This document shows positions 23,776 to 33,865 of a stretch of DNA of 64,000 nt, piece after piece; position 1 is the stretch's first letter, and every line of letters starts with the position of its first letter. The notes under the pieces are model-generated. The model was not told the DNA's origin. It was given only the letters and a program-made list of their open reading frames with translations, and did not search any database. This DNA is from Pseudevernia furfuracea (taxonomy: Eukaryota > Ascomycota > Lecanoromycetes > Lecanorales > Parmeliaceae). The translations under genes were made by a program, and so were the position numbers. Location: NCBI GenBank assembly GCA_022315425.1, contig JAIUPT010000035.1, forward strand, positions 558,001 through 622,000, read 5' to 3'.

Positions 23776-24574
23776 ATTAGTTTCGTAAACATCAAGATAA
23801 AAGAGAAATACGCGTTTTGAGATTATAGACGAAAAACAAAAATAATACGTATTATTATCGATGTGAGAGATATCGTCAAATATCTTTTATTAAATAATTC
23901 TCTAAACATTCGTTATAGCGACTAATTCGATTACGTTTAAGAATAGAACGAAAAGAATTAGATAATAGAAATTAGTCGAGATTCTAAAGCGTCGTCGATA
24001 ATAACTTACTTTCGAAGAGAGCGATAATTGCTTTCTTAATAATTCAATTTAATGATTTAACAATTAGAGTATCTATAACAATATTAACAATAAGACTTAT
24101 CGCGTCAATTGCTTCTTCGACTTAATTGTGATTTATAAAATCTAAAATAATAAAAGAAGTTTTAATAATAATATCGATGATGTTAAGAGCGTTTAGAGTC
24201 TCTTTATTGATGATTATAAAAGTCTTTAAATCACTTCTTACTCTCGTTATCGTAGATTTCGTTTCGACGTCTATTAATATATCTCTTATCAAGATTTTCA
24301 TTAAGATATCGTTATCACTGAGATTAATTATGTCGAATAATATATTTTGATACTCGTTATAGAGAGTAAGCTCGTCGTAAAAGATATTAAAACTCTTTTC
24401 GTCTTTATTATTTAAAGTAAATAAGTATATCTTTCTTTTTATTTTATTCTCGTCTTTATAATCCTTCTCTAATTAAAGCTTAATAACTTATAATTTCGAA
24501 TTATTGTTTAACAAGTACGCAATATATTTAATATTCACGTTTAATTTTATTTATATATCTTATCATCTATTCGA
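23776..24574. other. AT-rich RIP-mutated DNA, no gene
   Basis: Continuation of the sequence at 10284-10807. Nothing coding is seen. Confidence 0.55.
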
Positions 24575-25027
24575 ATTTGGCCCGGCTTGACAGGGGGTTA
24601 GTGGGCCTTAATCTCGCACTCGCGTATAGCATGTTGGTTGCATGCTATTTATGGATTTGGTAGACGTGTTCTTTGCAGGGGACAGGTCTTATTTGGGAGC
24701 AGCATAAGTAGCTGCATTTCACCTGCGTTTGGCTCTTTATTCGAATTGATCTCTTTCAGAGCAATAGCATTCTTTCGTCCCGCCCACCCACACCTGTTTT
24801 TACATGTATTCACGGCGTTTCTACATGTATATAGCTTCGTTTTTCACTCCAGGTCTATGCTTCTACAAGCATGGGAGTTTTTCTAGCGCTGGGGTACGAG
24901 AACACGCCTGCTCAGGCCTCTGTTGGCTCAGAACCCTGGCGTTGGACGGCCCAATCACATCTACGAGTTCTGTATAGCCTCATGTTGCCCAGTTGAGTCT
25001 TTGTCACGTGCGAATTAAGGACACTAA
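24575..25027 (+). repeat. Dispersed GC-richer repeat, copy 1
   Basis: About 450 bp closely match 57646-58075 in the same orientation, from a GCTTGACA…GGGTTAGTGGGCC start to GCGAATTAAGGACACTAA at the end. The copy lies in AT-rich surroundings yet is barely mutated. Its ends TGACA…GGACA are LTR-like on either strand, but I see no matching target duplication. Short ORFs in it are shared shadows and not genes. Confidence 0.85.
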
Positions 25028-26222
25028 CAATTAAGATAATGCTCAGAGACTCGAAAAGCTTTATATTTATTGTCACGAGTAGTCTTCGCATATAGATATT
25101 ATAGTCGTTAATATTTAATATAAAAGTGTCGTCGACTCGATAATTAACGTCTTTAAAAAACACGATCGTTAAAAAGCTCTTTAGTTTCGAGAAATTAAAC
25201 AAATCGTTATTAATTATAATAATCGTTTCAATCTTAAAATTTTCTCGATTTCTCTAAATCGATAAATTCTTATCACTTTCGAAGATTAATAAAATAAGAA
25301 TTTAAAAATATAAATTTATATCTAATAGTATAGACGCTATATCGATATTAAAGCTCGTTTTAATCTTAACGATTTTATTTATATTAGTCTCGTTATATTA
25401 TATAAAAGAGTGTACGAAGAAATCGATATTTGCGTCTAAGAAAATTGTGAGTGTTCAAAGTCTCGTATTATTTAAAACTTAGATATTACGCTCATTAGCA
25501 CGATATAAGAGTTGATCGCTTTTTAAAAAAAGTGAGATCGATAATAATAAATAAAAATTCAAGTTTAATAAAAGAGCGTATAGTAAAAGCAATAAAGAAG
25601 AGAATATAATTCACTTTATTAATACTCGCTTTATTCTCTTATTATTTATATATCAAAAGTTTAATGTAATCGATAAACAAAATAGAAGTCGTATTCGAGA
25701 TTATTATAATATTACTTGTTATAATATTAGACGTCGTCTTGACAATCGACGAAAACGAAAATAACAGTTGTTAAGAGATTAAATATTATTAATAACTTAA
25801 CAGACGAAGTAATGATAGAGAAAGATTGACTTATTAAGAATTTAATAAAAAGCATTTAGATAAAAAGAGAATATAAGTAACGTATTGTTATCGTAGAAAC
25901 GTATCAAAGACACAAAGTAATTAAATAGGGAAAATACGACATTAGTATTAATTAGAATAGAGAGCTTGAAAGGGAGAAAACGCTACTTCTTATGCTCGAG
26001 CAAGATGATATGAGTCAGAAACGAATATCATGAAACTCAAATGCGGACGAGCTTTCAAGTAGTAGTACATGGTGCTATTTCTGACGTATTCTCGCATCAT
26101 GTTATTCTGCACTCAACAACCCTACGTAGTTGTTTGCTCTCGCATATAAGACTCATCACTCAACTGACGCAACTAAATCTTTCTCTCTAATCTGCTTTGT
26201 TAGATCTAGCTACAGTTAACGC
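25028..26222. other. AT-rich DNA, then a moderately GC stretch upstream of the kinase relic
   Basis: 25028-25970 is AT-rich without coding motifs. 25970-26222 has balanced composition, a CATATAAGAC TATA-like site near 26150 and runs of CTCATCACTCAAC. It could be the old promoter/leader of the kinase relic or a solo LTR; neither can be decided here. Confidence 0.35.
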
Positions 26223-27683
26223 GATGACGTCTAATAACGAGTGTTTCACATGTGAGTATAATTATTGATCGAAAGATTAATCCCTGTATAACTTTTCGCA
26301 AAGAAGCATATTGTGAAATTCGTGAAGTTCTCGAAGGAGCAGAAACCTCTGCTGATGATGAAATATCTGTCTCTAAAAAACTTAGTCTGTCAAGATTTCA
26401 TCACTGAAGAAGAGATCCTTCAAATTCTTTATTAAGAACTTCAAGCTCTCGAGTATCTATATTCTTATTCTCCGCCTCTGACGCATCGAGATATCAAGTC
26501 GATAAACATTCTCGTTCGATCTCGAATGCTCTTCGTTATTAAGCTCGTCGACTTCGAATTAACAAAGAACGATTCCTTCATAAAGACCTTCTGCGGATCA
26601 AATGAATACGTCGCTTTCGAGATTTGAGAACGTCATCATTACACAGCTACGATTGACATATGATTATTAAAAGTGATCGTGTTAGAATACGTATACGATC
26701 TTTCTCAGCCAACGCGAGAGCGTAAGAGCAAGTCTTGATGTCGAGATATAGTTCGAAAAGCCAAGAAAGGGGAAGGGGAAGGGGACGCTTTGATAGATCT
26801 CATCTCAACCAAGATGCTGAGGATGAATTATCGACATCGGGGATCAGCAAGTGATTGCTTGAAGGAATTTTATCGTCTAGGATTTTACAAAATCTCAGCT
26901 GTCGACATTAAACGTACAACGTCTACAGAGAAGACGACTGATCAAGACGATATCACGAGAATCAAATTCGTTATAACGCAATCCCTTCAAAATGCAGAAT
27001 TTTATGACATAGAAGGCGTATCGAAAACGACTGAAGTTGCCTCCTCGAAGGGTGATCTTCGAGACGAAGTTCATTTTCACAATCGTACATCTCAACGATC
27101 CCTTCAACATATTCAGAGAGCTACACAAATCTGAAATTCTTAATCTAAAGACATTGTCGAGTCAACGTTGAGTAAGCGACGACGATAATAGACAGTTTAA
27201 TCTCTTTCGAACGATGCTTGAGAAAGAGAATAGTCAAAACGCTCACGAGCATCGATCTCGTTTTAAGCCGACGAAGATCCTTTTAAGCCGTCAAACCCTC
27301 GAAACAATGAGCAGGGGTTCGAGCAGAACAAGCGTAGCATCAGCATCAACCGTAAGAGACAGTCTCGTCAGATACCGCAGCTGAACCTCAGCAAGGGACC
27401 ATTGACGATAGACGTTATAAGCCTCACTCAAGCTATAAAGCCTATCTCGAGAGTGCTTCGTATTACGAGACAAGTCACACAAAAATCCACACAAAAACGA
27501 ACGAGGTCTCGTTTAAAAAGAGCGTCTGCCCCAGCAGCGAAGATGAGTTCAAGGGAGATCGAGACGCCTTCGTCAAAGCGTAACATTCACGACAATGTGA
27601 GAGCAATACTAACAGAGAACCTGAACGAAGGAAACCTGAACGGCGAGAATAAGATTAAAGCCAAAGTACACCATCCTCAATGA
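26223..27683 (+). pseudogene. Protein kinase pseudogene (Ser/Thr kinase of a fungal family), RIP-damaged
   Basis: One continuous frame (frame of 26484) carries kinase motifs in order: HIVKFVKFSKEQKPLLMMKY (hinge side), EEEILQILY…ALEYLYS, the catalytic loop THRDIKSINILV (usually HRD-K-EN), DFELTK for the DFG loop (Gly to Glu), FCGSNEYVAFEI for the APE motif, TIDI-LLKVIVLEYVYDL for the F helix (Trp codon is TGA) and LIDLISTKMLRMNYRHRGSAS for the H-I end. A 220-residue basic C-terminal extension follows. Stops occur up to about 27260, all explicable as Trp or Gln codons changed by C-to-T/G-to-A. From there to the TGA at 27681 the frame is clean. The N-lobe glycine loop and VAIK lysine are not recognisable. 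Catalytically dead as it stands. Confidence 0.8.
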
Positions 27684-27780
27684 GCTCGTCAGACATGTCG
27701 CGCATACTGACTGGTTTTTGTCATCGATCTCCTCCGTGTGATTTGTACCGTTGACCGAGTCTAACTCGGCGTGATGTCTA

Positions 27781-28346
27781 CTCTCGGATCACCTGCTGAA
27801 GAAGTACAGATCGACCATAGCCCATGTTCATGTTCTTCTGGAGATTGAGCTTGACGGAACTCCGACCACGCTCAATCACTACTTCAATGAAAATCTAGAA
27901 AAGTGATAAGCCAAATTTGGGCGCGCCATGATGACTAATCAGCTGATGGGTTCGGCAGTCGTCAACGACGGATGCGTGCTGAGATGGAAGGTAAAGTGTT
28001 TTCTGATTGTCAGCATGGAGAGGTAGTCAGGCTTGATGATCTGATACAAAACCATCCTATGAGCAATGCCGATCACGCCATTCAAGATCTCCATGATATC
28101 TTACACTCATATTACAAAGTCGCCCTCAAACGATTCATTGACTCCCTTCGCATGCAAGCAGCTGACCATTTCTTGATTACGGGGTCGAAAACATCGCTGA
28201 CGTTGTTTTCCCCGGCTCTTGTGGCTGAAATGACGCCCGGACAGCTGGAAGAAGTGGCTGAGAAGGACCTGATCATAAAACGAAGACGGTTGCAGCTTGA
28301 AAAAGAGCAGAGAGATTTAGAGGATGACAAGAAGATTTTGAGCTAG
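27781..28346 (+). pseudogene. Dynamin-family GTPase, C-terminal GTPase-effector domain fragment
   Basis: 27820-27970 reads HVHVLLEIELDGTPTTLNHY…FNENLEK, and after a frame change 27972-28346 is an open 124-residue stretch. The latter has HGEVVRLDDLIQNHPMSNAD, HDILHSYYKVALKRFIDSL and RMQAADHFLITGSKT, ending in a charged helix EKEQRDLEDDKKILS. This pattern is the GED of fungal Mx/DRP-like dynamins, which forms the stalk/bundle helix stimulating GTP hydrolysis. The GTPase and middle domains are absent. Two adjacent stops (near 27903) and the frame change show it is a remnant. It sits 100 bp after the kinase relic. Confidence 0.78.
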
Positions 28347-28896
28347 CCGAAAGATAATGTCGTCATCCGCCTTATCTAAGTAGTTGTCTTTACGGTCCGT
28401 TCAAGCAATGTTCCTGCTAGCAGAAAGAAATACGCCTTCATCGCCCTTTATGCTATGAGCAAATCTCTTTAACCTTTACTTCATGAACCGAACGAGCTGT
28501 AGACGAACTAATCAGGGATTCTAGAAGGCTCTATCAGACAGCCTTGTGTAGATACACTGGCCATTACAAAATTCATGCTTCTTGCCAAGAGACATGGACA
28601 AAACATCTCATCGGTGAGGGATGCCTAAGCAGCAAACCCAATCAGCAGATGATTGAACGTAAGAGAGGATCTACAACGCGCATCAACTAGCTTTATCAGT
28701 GTCTCGAGTAGGGTCGACCTGCACTCCTTTTCAGGAAAATCTGTTCATCTCACGAGTCAGCGTCAAACGCGGAGACTGTGAACGACTATCTGATGGACGT
28801 CTCATCGGGGATCGCCTATCACTTCTATATGATTCTTTTTGTGAATACGTTTTGCTGCCGACATAGAATCACTCTTGTATGTAGATACAAATCAAA
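28347..28896. other. No gene; balanced composition
   Basis: Non-coding on inspection. It ends with a 22-bp sequence (28875-28896) that recurs after the miniature element at 30171-30192. Confidence 0.5.
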
Positions 28897-29028
28897 GTTG
28901 AATAATGAGGTCTGAAACGACTGATATTAAGTGGACTAAGGAGTGTCTATGTAGGAAGGTAGAATACATGTATGTGAGTGCCGTGCCAAGTCACTAGCTA
29001 GTAGGGCTGTTTGTCACATTTTCTAACA
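28897..29028 (-). repeat. TRIM-like element LTR, left copy
   Basis: About 132 bp, ending CTAACA at 29028. It differs from the right copy by a handful of mainly G-to-A/C-to-T changes. Confidence 0.8.
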
Positions 29029-30055
29029 CTCCCTCTCGAACAGCACCTAGTCACTGACAACGACAGTGATACCCGAATCGCAAGCAGACATGTATCGAAG
29101 GTAGTAACAGTGTAGACGATCTTTCGGAGCCGTCAATAATCAGAATTAGTAAGGTAGTTGTCGAGAAAGAGACTTCTGAGTGACGAAGGATATTGATATC
29201 TGATCAGTCGAAGAAGCATGGATGTAGAATAGTGAGGTATGAAGCTTATCGATAAGCCTGATATCGTTTCTGAAGGATTCGAGTCATTTCGAAATGGGTA
29301 GACGAGTATTCTGCACGGCGACTCCCTCTACTTCAGAGTGCTCAGTCCAATGACTCCCCCTGCTCAGATACCACTCCCCCTGACTGAGTACCTAGAGTAT
29401 TCCAGAGTCGTACACCACCGAGGAAAGAATCGAAGAAATCCAAATCGCATGCATGTGTGTTATCCTCCCCAACACCATGGCAGCCTGACTTGAAGTCATG
29501 CACTGTAGAATTGCCCTGTGCATCCCAAGCTCTTGCCATTCCCGTAGAGAGTAATGTATGAATCGAATGTGCCATTTGATAGCAGGCTCACTATGTGTGT
29601 TGCCGAAATACTCAGTGAAGAGATCGTACATTGACTGCCTTTGTAGCAGGCTCACTATTCGATGTTCAGATTGTCATTATAGCAGACTCACTATTTGAAG
29701 ATGATGATGATGATTCGTGCTGCCCCCTGTCTAACAGCGAGCTTTCGTGGTGAGCGAGAAAGTATCTGTGTCTGATATTTGCTTTCAAAGATGTCATTAT
29801 CACATGCAGGCTTCGTCAACCTTAGTTGACAAGGAAGAATCTGATTTACTCCCTTTTGACCTTCTCAACTCGCGTCGATTAGTAGCACTCCTCCTTCGAT
29901 CGACGGTCGGATAGTCGGTAATGTCTAGCAGGTCAGATATGTGTCAGTTAGTAGCACTCCTCCCTCGGCTGACGGATAACGTGTTCGATCTGTACGGCAC
30001 GGAGTCACTCCCTGGAAGCTGGTAAGGCAACCGGGCCTCATAACCTGTTGAATAA
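29029..30055 (-). other. Interior of the TRIM-like element
   Basis: No retrotransposon domain is seen. It carries three copies of AGCAGGCTCACTAT (29581, 29645, 29681 with one change) and two of AGTAGCACTCCTCC (29881, 29950). Two overlapping open frames on minus (29655-29342) have no recognised motif. The purine tract and tRNA-like primer site are at its two ends. Confidence 0.6.
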
Positions 30056-30172
30056 TGGGGTCTGAAACGACTGATATTGAGTGGACTAAGGAGTGTCTAT
30101 ATAGGATGGTAGAATACATGTATGTGAGTGCCGTGCCAAGCCACTAGCTAGTAGGGCTGTTTGCCACATTTT
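30056..30172 (-). repeat. TRIM-like element LTR, right copy
   Basis: TGTTGAATAATG… through CACATTTT. It stops 6 bp short of the CTAACA end seen in the left copy, where the 22-bp flanking repeat begins. Confidence 0.8.
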
Positions 30173-30281
30173 GTATGTAGATACAAATCAAACATTGCAA
30201 AGGTCTCCCGCCCTTCCGAGTGCGCAAAGTACAGAGATAGATGAGAGTTCTGTTATTATCGCGTCCTACAAAAAGAAAGCT

Positions 30282-30779
30282 CTACTCCCACTCGTCAGTC
30301 CTGACCACCCTCTCCTTCAGCGCTCGCGTTTGTCGATAGATCCACTCGGCCTCTTCGTATTTGCCTTGGCTGCTCAACACCGATGCCAGATTGTTCATGC
30401 TCGTCAGCTTATTAGAATACTCCTTGCCTAGCACCCTTTCCTTCAACGCCAGTGCTTGTCGATGCATCTCCTCGGCCTCTTTGTATTTGCCTTGACTGCT
30501 CAATATCAAGGCCAGATTGCCCATGCTCGTCAACGTAGATGGATGTTCCTTGCCCAGCATCTTCTCTGTTTTTCTAGAATAAAACACTTGCATCTTGTAC
30601 GCCTCGGACCACCGTCCTATCCTGAACAGGATACCTTCTACTCCATCGATCATGGCGAGTCGACCCATCGCAAGCTCGTCCAGCACGCGTGCTTGTGAGA
30701 AATACAACATGTGATCTTTTGCATCGCCAGTCCAATCAGCCTGAATGAGGTGGGCGTGAACGGCCGCAATGGCAAACAC
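30282..30779 (-). CDS. Tetratricopeptide-repeat protein fragment (kinesin-light-chain type repeats)
   Basis: 165 codons. The N-terminal part FRIGRWSEAYKMQVFYSRKT leads into two 42-residue repeats of the TPR_10/12 type: KMLGKEHPSTLTSMGNLALI then LSSQGKYKEAEEMHRQALAL, and a second with KEYSNKLTSMNNLASVLSSQ and KYEEAEWIYRQTRALKE. The sequence ends by a stop just after a repeat boundary. Such arrays usually form the C-terminal sensor of fungal STAND/NLR proteins, often with many more repeats, so this is probably a truncated 3' end. No NB-ARC or NACHT domain is found upstream in the window. It could also be a small stand-alone TPR gene. Confidence 0.65.
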   Translation of the reverse strand: MFAIAAVHAHLIQADWTGDAKDHMLYFSQARVLDELAMGRLAMIDGVEGILFRIGRWSEAYKMQVFYSRKTEKMLGKEHPSTLTSMGNLALILSSQGKYKEAEEMHRQALALKERVLGKEYSNKLTSMNNLASVLSSQGKYEEAEWIYRQTRALKERVVRTDEWE

Positions 30780-31463
30780 AAGCTGAAGTGCCGATACGGG
30801 AATATGAGATTATCATTTCCTCGCCCTGAGCGATCTCCCTAACTGCGATGAGTCCTTGCAGGCTTGCTTTATTTGATCTGAAGGACTACCAACATGCTGC
30901 AAAGCAACTTCGGCTAGATCTAGCTAGCCTCTTTGGGTGGCGCTCTTCATGAAATGAGCTGCTGATTCACTCTAGAACAGGGTCCGGCTGATGCAGGTCG
31001 TGCAAAGTGCGTACTTTACTGATCCTTTGAATATGCCGCTGCTAATAATAAGATTTAGAACGCCAGACTAGGGGCAGTCTACCGAGCCGGGGTTGACGAT
31101 TACTTGCTTTCCAACCTTCTGAAGAGTTGGTTTTAGTTCTCTAAGTATCTGTCGTGTTGATGCCTTGGAAGTTATCACTTCGCAAACTTCCCTTAAACCA
31201 TGATGTTTTGGTTGCGATTTCTGCCATTGTTATCACTTCTAACATGGCAGTCTCTCCCCGCCAGGCCCCCCGAAAAGCGTCGAACGGCCGGTCGATTCCA
31301 TGATTTCTTTCTCAACGGCCTCGTCGCCCGTCCCAACGTATTCGACATATGGTTCTCCGAGTTTGGCGGAAGGATCGACGCCGTATCCGCTAGAGTCGGC
31401 CAAGTCAACTTACAAGCATATCCAGGCAATCACACCGCCAGAGCAGGTTGGATAGAACTCCCA
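30780..31463 (-). other. No firm gene; short SET-domain-like end motif
   Basis: On minus near 30860-30800 the frame reads LIAVREIAQGEEMIISYSR, resembling the C-terminal GEE-x-SY motif of SET methyltransferases, just upstream of the TPR frame. Nothing else of a SET domain is visible and a stop lies before it, so this is a hint only. 31000-31463 shows no coding I can support. Confidence 0.3.
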
Positions 31464-32327
31464 TCAGGCTCGCACCCCTTGTAACCCCTGCACCCCTTGA
31501 ACTCCTTGGACTCCCTGGACCCCTTGGACCCCTTGGGGACCTGGCGGACCTTGTAGTCCTTGATATGTATCTATCCCAGGAATCCTGCCTAGTCCTTGGG
31601 GTCCTCGTCCTCCTCGTCCTCCTCGTCCTCCTCGTCTTCCTTGTCCTCCTCGTCTTCCAGGGTCACCACGTGCTCCTGGCATCCCAGCTGGTCCCGCTGG
31701 TCCCGCTAGTCCAACTGCCCCTGGTGGTCCAGGATCACCTTGGGCTCCCGGCGGACCTGGCTGTCCGTGAATACCTGGTGGTCCAGGATAGCCTTGGGCT
31801 CCCGGCGGACCTGGCTGTCCGTGAATACCTGGTGCTCCCTGTCGTCCTTCCGGTCCTGGGGGACCCGGGGGACCCGGGGGACCTGGGGGGGCCACTATTG
31901 GCCGTGGTGGACGCTTTTCGTGCTGTCTTGGGATGCAGCAAATGGCAAACAGCAATAGAATCCCCAAAATGGTACATCCTATAATAATTCCAATCGTTGT
32001 AGCTGAGGCGTTACCATGACTATTAGAGACTGGGGTCTGGTTGGTAACAGACACTGGAGTCCGAGTTGGAGTCACAATGGCTTGTTGTCCAGTTGATGTG
32101 GCTGTTGCGCAGTTCGTTGACGACCCTAACTGGATGATAGTTGTATAAGTGGTATCGGGTCTCGTGATGCTGAGTATTACGGAATAGCCTTTCTCGCAGT
32201 TCTCTGCTTGCATCGCTAGGCCTGGATGCGGGTTATCACTAAAATGTACTAGGCCAGCCTGCTCCCTTGAATCTAAAATAAATCTAGCTCGAAGAATCGA
32301 GAGATGGCGAAGCAGCCGATGAAACAC
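31464..32327 (-). CDS. Single-pass membrane protein with cytoplasmic-side collagen-like (Gly-X-Y) tail
   Basis: 287 codons, no stop. Residues about 1-110 are Thr/Ser/Asn-rich with a few Cys (SVILSITRPDTTYTT, TNCATATSTGQQAIVTPT). Residues 111-131 (ATTIGIIIGCTILGILLLFA) form one transmembrane segment followed by CCIPRQHEKRPPRP, a positive inside-type stop. Residues 145-287 are almost continuous Gly-X-Y: PPGPPGPPGPPGPEGR, two copies of a 17-residue GIHGQPGPPGAQG unit, an RGG-rich part and a terminal GVQ tandem. The first 25 residues may be intronic or untranslated, because no signal peptide is evident at this ATG; an upstream exon is possible. The opposite-strand ORFs here are shadows of the repeat. 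Function unknown; similar fungal proteins exist as hypothetical cell-surface proteins. Confidence 0.72.
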   Translation of the reverse strand: MFHRLLRHLSILRARFILDSREQAGLVHFSDNPHPGLAMQAENCEKGYSVILSITRPDTTYTTIIQLGSSTNCATATSTGQQAIVTPTRTPVSVTNQTPVSNSHGNASATTIGIIIGCTILGILLLFAICCIPRQHEKRPPRPIVAPPGPPGPPGPPGPEGRQGAPGIHGQPGPPGAQGYPGPPGIHGQPGPPGAQGDPGPPGAVGLAGPAGPAGMPGARGDPGRRGGQGRRGGRGGRGGRGPQGLGRIPGIDTYQGLQGPPGPQGVQGVQGVQGVQGVQGLQGVRA

Positions 32328-32719
32328 GAATTAAACCCTTGAGATAGTGCGTTTGCTGCTGACCCTTTGTCATGCTGAAATCTATAAAGTCACTCAACGA
32401 AGTCTCTGAGAAATTGTTAAATACTAGGTTAGGAAATTAGATAGTGTAATGAAGACGATAATTCCGTCAGACAGCAATTTCATCTCCCGCGATATATTCT
32501 ATCTTCATGTATCTTATGAGAAAGCCATGTCAGAGCGAGACAGGATCTATTTCGAAAAGGGGAATCGAGAGCCTAATCATGTCCATCAAGGTTTACGAAA
32601 TCGTAAGGTCCTGCAGGCCTCTCGCTGTCGTTCGTGGATCTCCATTGAACTCGATTCTCACTTTGAAAGGGTGGGATCAGTGGGACGAAGTAGGTTGGAT
32701 AGGACTGAAATTGGATCAA
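32328..32719. other. Intergenic, no firm gene
   Basis: A + frame open from 32449 continues into the duplicated arm but has no recognised motif. I do not call it a gene. Confidence 0.4.
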
Positions 32720-33040
32720 TCATATGCGAACACATCATTGATTCCTGCGTCGAGGCGCTTTTTCGCTCGATTATGCAGCAATGGCAAAGTAGAATTTTCG
32801 AGGCGCCAGCTACCACAACTGATGGCGAACAACAGACTGCTTCTAACCCATATGGAAGGCGTATCAATTCAAAGAGCAAAGCTGAGCTGAGCTTGAGGGC
32901 CATTTCGGTCACAGGCGTGGGTAGGAATAGGCTACATGCATGGGTTGCTTTCCACAACAAGTGAGGTGCTTTCGAGGAAACGGACTACCATCCCGTCCCT
33001 GTGATGGATCAGCTTCGCATAGAATCCCGCACCTTAGTAA
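32720..33040 (+). repeat. Inverted duplication, arm A
   Basis: Starts GCGAACACATCATTGATTCC and contains ATGCAGCAATGGCAAAGTAG and GTGGGTAGGAATAGGCTACA, all of which recur on the opposite strand at 34212-33866. Arm A lacks about 115 bp present in arm B (between GCTCGATT and ATGCAGCAATGG). Frames of 127-171 codons cross it, but their peptides are not recognised. Confidence 0.8.
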
Positions 33041-33865
33041 TCGGGACGTTCTGATATTTCTCCGTATGCGGTAGGTGAGGCGCGGTTCAAAGGCGCTAAA
33101 TGCCTTATTCCTTGCTTCTGAGGTACTGGAAATCTCGGTAGAAATATGGAATGAAAAGTAGTGGGTATAGTCCAAAAGAGCTGATGTACACGAGATCAGG
33201 TAACCTGGTGAGAAGAGTGGAGTGTTGGTCCATTTTCTTCGGTAGGTGTCGGCATCAAGTCCAGCCCCGAAACCCTTGCTTGCCGTTCTTCCTAAGCATA
33301 ACGCGAGCGACTGGCTGGCAGGCGTCCTCAGGTTAATCTGCTGATAGTGTCGGTGAGAATACAGTACTTCTGCAGGTGGACAGTATCGTACTAAGCAGGA
33401 GGGGGTTTTGGTGGGGTATTATCACCCGCGCCCCGAATCACCATATAAATCGGTCCACCTGCATCAAGGCACGCGGTATTCGCTGATACGCAAATGTAAA
33501 ACGTGGTCCAGTAGCAATCACGGCCACTACACCCCTTCCCCGGCCAACATCCCATAAACAGACGATCATAACCCAAGCAGATTTGATTTCGAAGAAGAAT
33601 GTTAAAGTCGACACGGAAGACTAGCAGCTCCTATATCGAAAATGAAGCGCTCCAGAGGCGGAGAGGAACTTGCACAGTCTATAAACACAGTGAACGCTAA
33701 CTCGGCAAGTTTGACCGTTCGTGACACTACGGACAAATAAACTAATTTTGTCGGGTATCGAAATGCGAAAGAAAGTACAGCTTAACTAAGCTCTGATTTG
33801 TTCGAGGAAGCTTGGGCCAACGCTGCATAATGCTGTACAAGTGCTTCTGAGGAAGCAAGAAATGC
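33041..33865. other. Spacer between inverted arms; contains a short Cys-rich frame on minus
   Basis: On minus, an open frame to 33391 encodes CLGYDRLFMGCWPGKGCSGR then DCYWTTFYICVSANTACLDA, with six Cys in about 45 residues, ending PPKPPPA. There is no signal peptide in the visible frame. It could be an exon of a small secreted protein or chance. The rest shows nothing. Confidence 0.35.

Larger units (their letters stand above)
28897..30172 (-). mobile_element. TRIM-like copia miniature element with ~130-bp LTRs
   Basis: Direct repeats at 28897-29028 and 30056-30172 read (on minus) TGTTAGAAAATGTG… to …CATTATTCAACA, LTR-type ends. On minus, a purine tract CGAGAGGGAG directly precedes the 3' LTR (at 29029-29038). 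Directly after the 5' LTR is a primer-binding site whose + strand is GGGCCTCATAACC (30043-30055), resembling the anticodon loop of initiator tRNA-Met, the half-tRNA primer used by some copia elements. The 1-kb interior has no pol. A 22-bp exact repeat flanks the whole (28875-28896, 30171-30192) and the right LTR lacks its terminal CTAACA. Confidence 0.75.

Noticed and set aside
24638..25202. Frames in the dispersed repeat, similar between its two copies
   Set aside because: Similarity reflects the shared repeat DNA; frames are on both strands and have no motif.
31448..31984. Open frame of 178 codons on + opposite the collagen-like gene
   Set aside because: It is the antisense of Gly-X-Y codons; Leu/Val/Pro periodicity comes from the repeat. 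The minus frame has a TM segment and coherent domain order.
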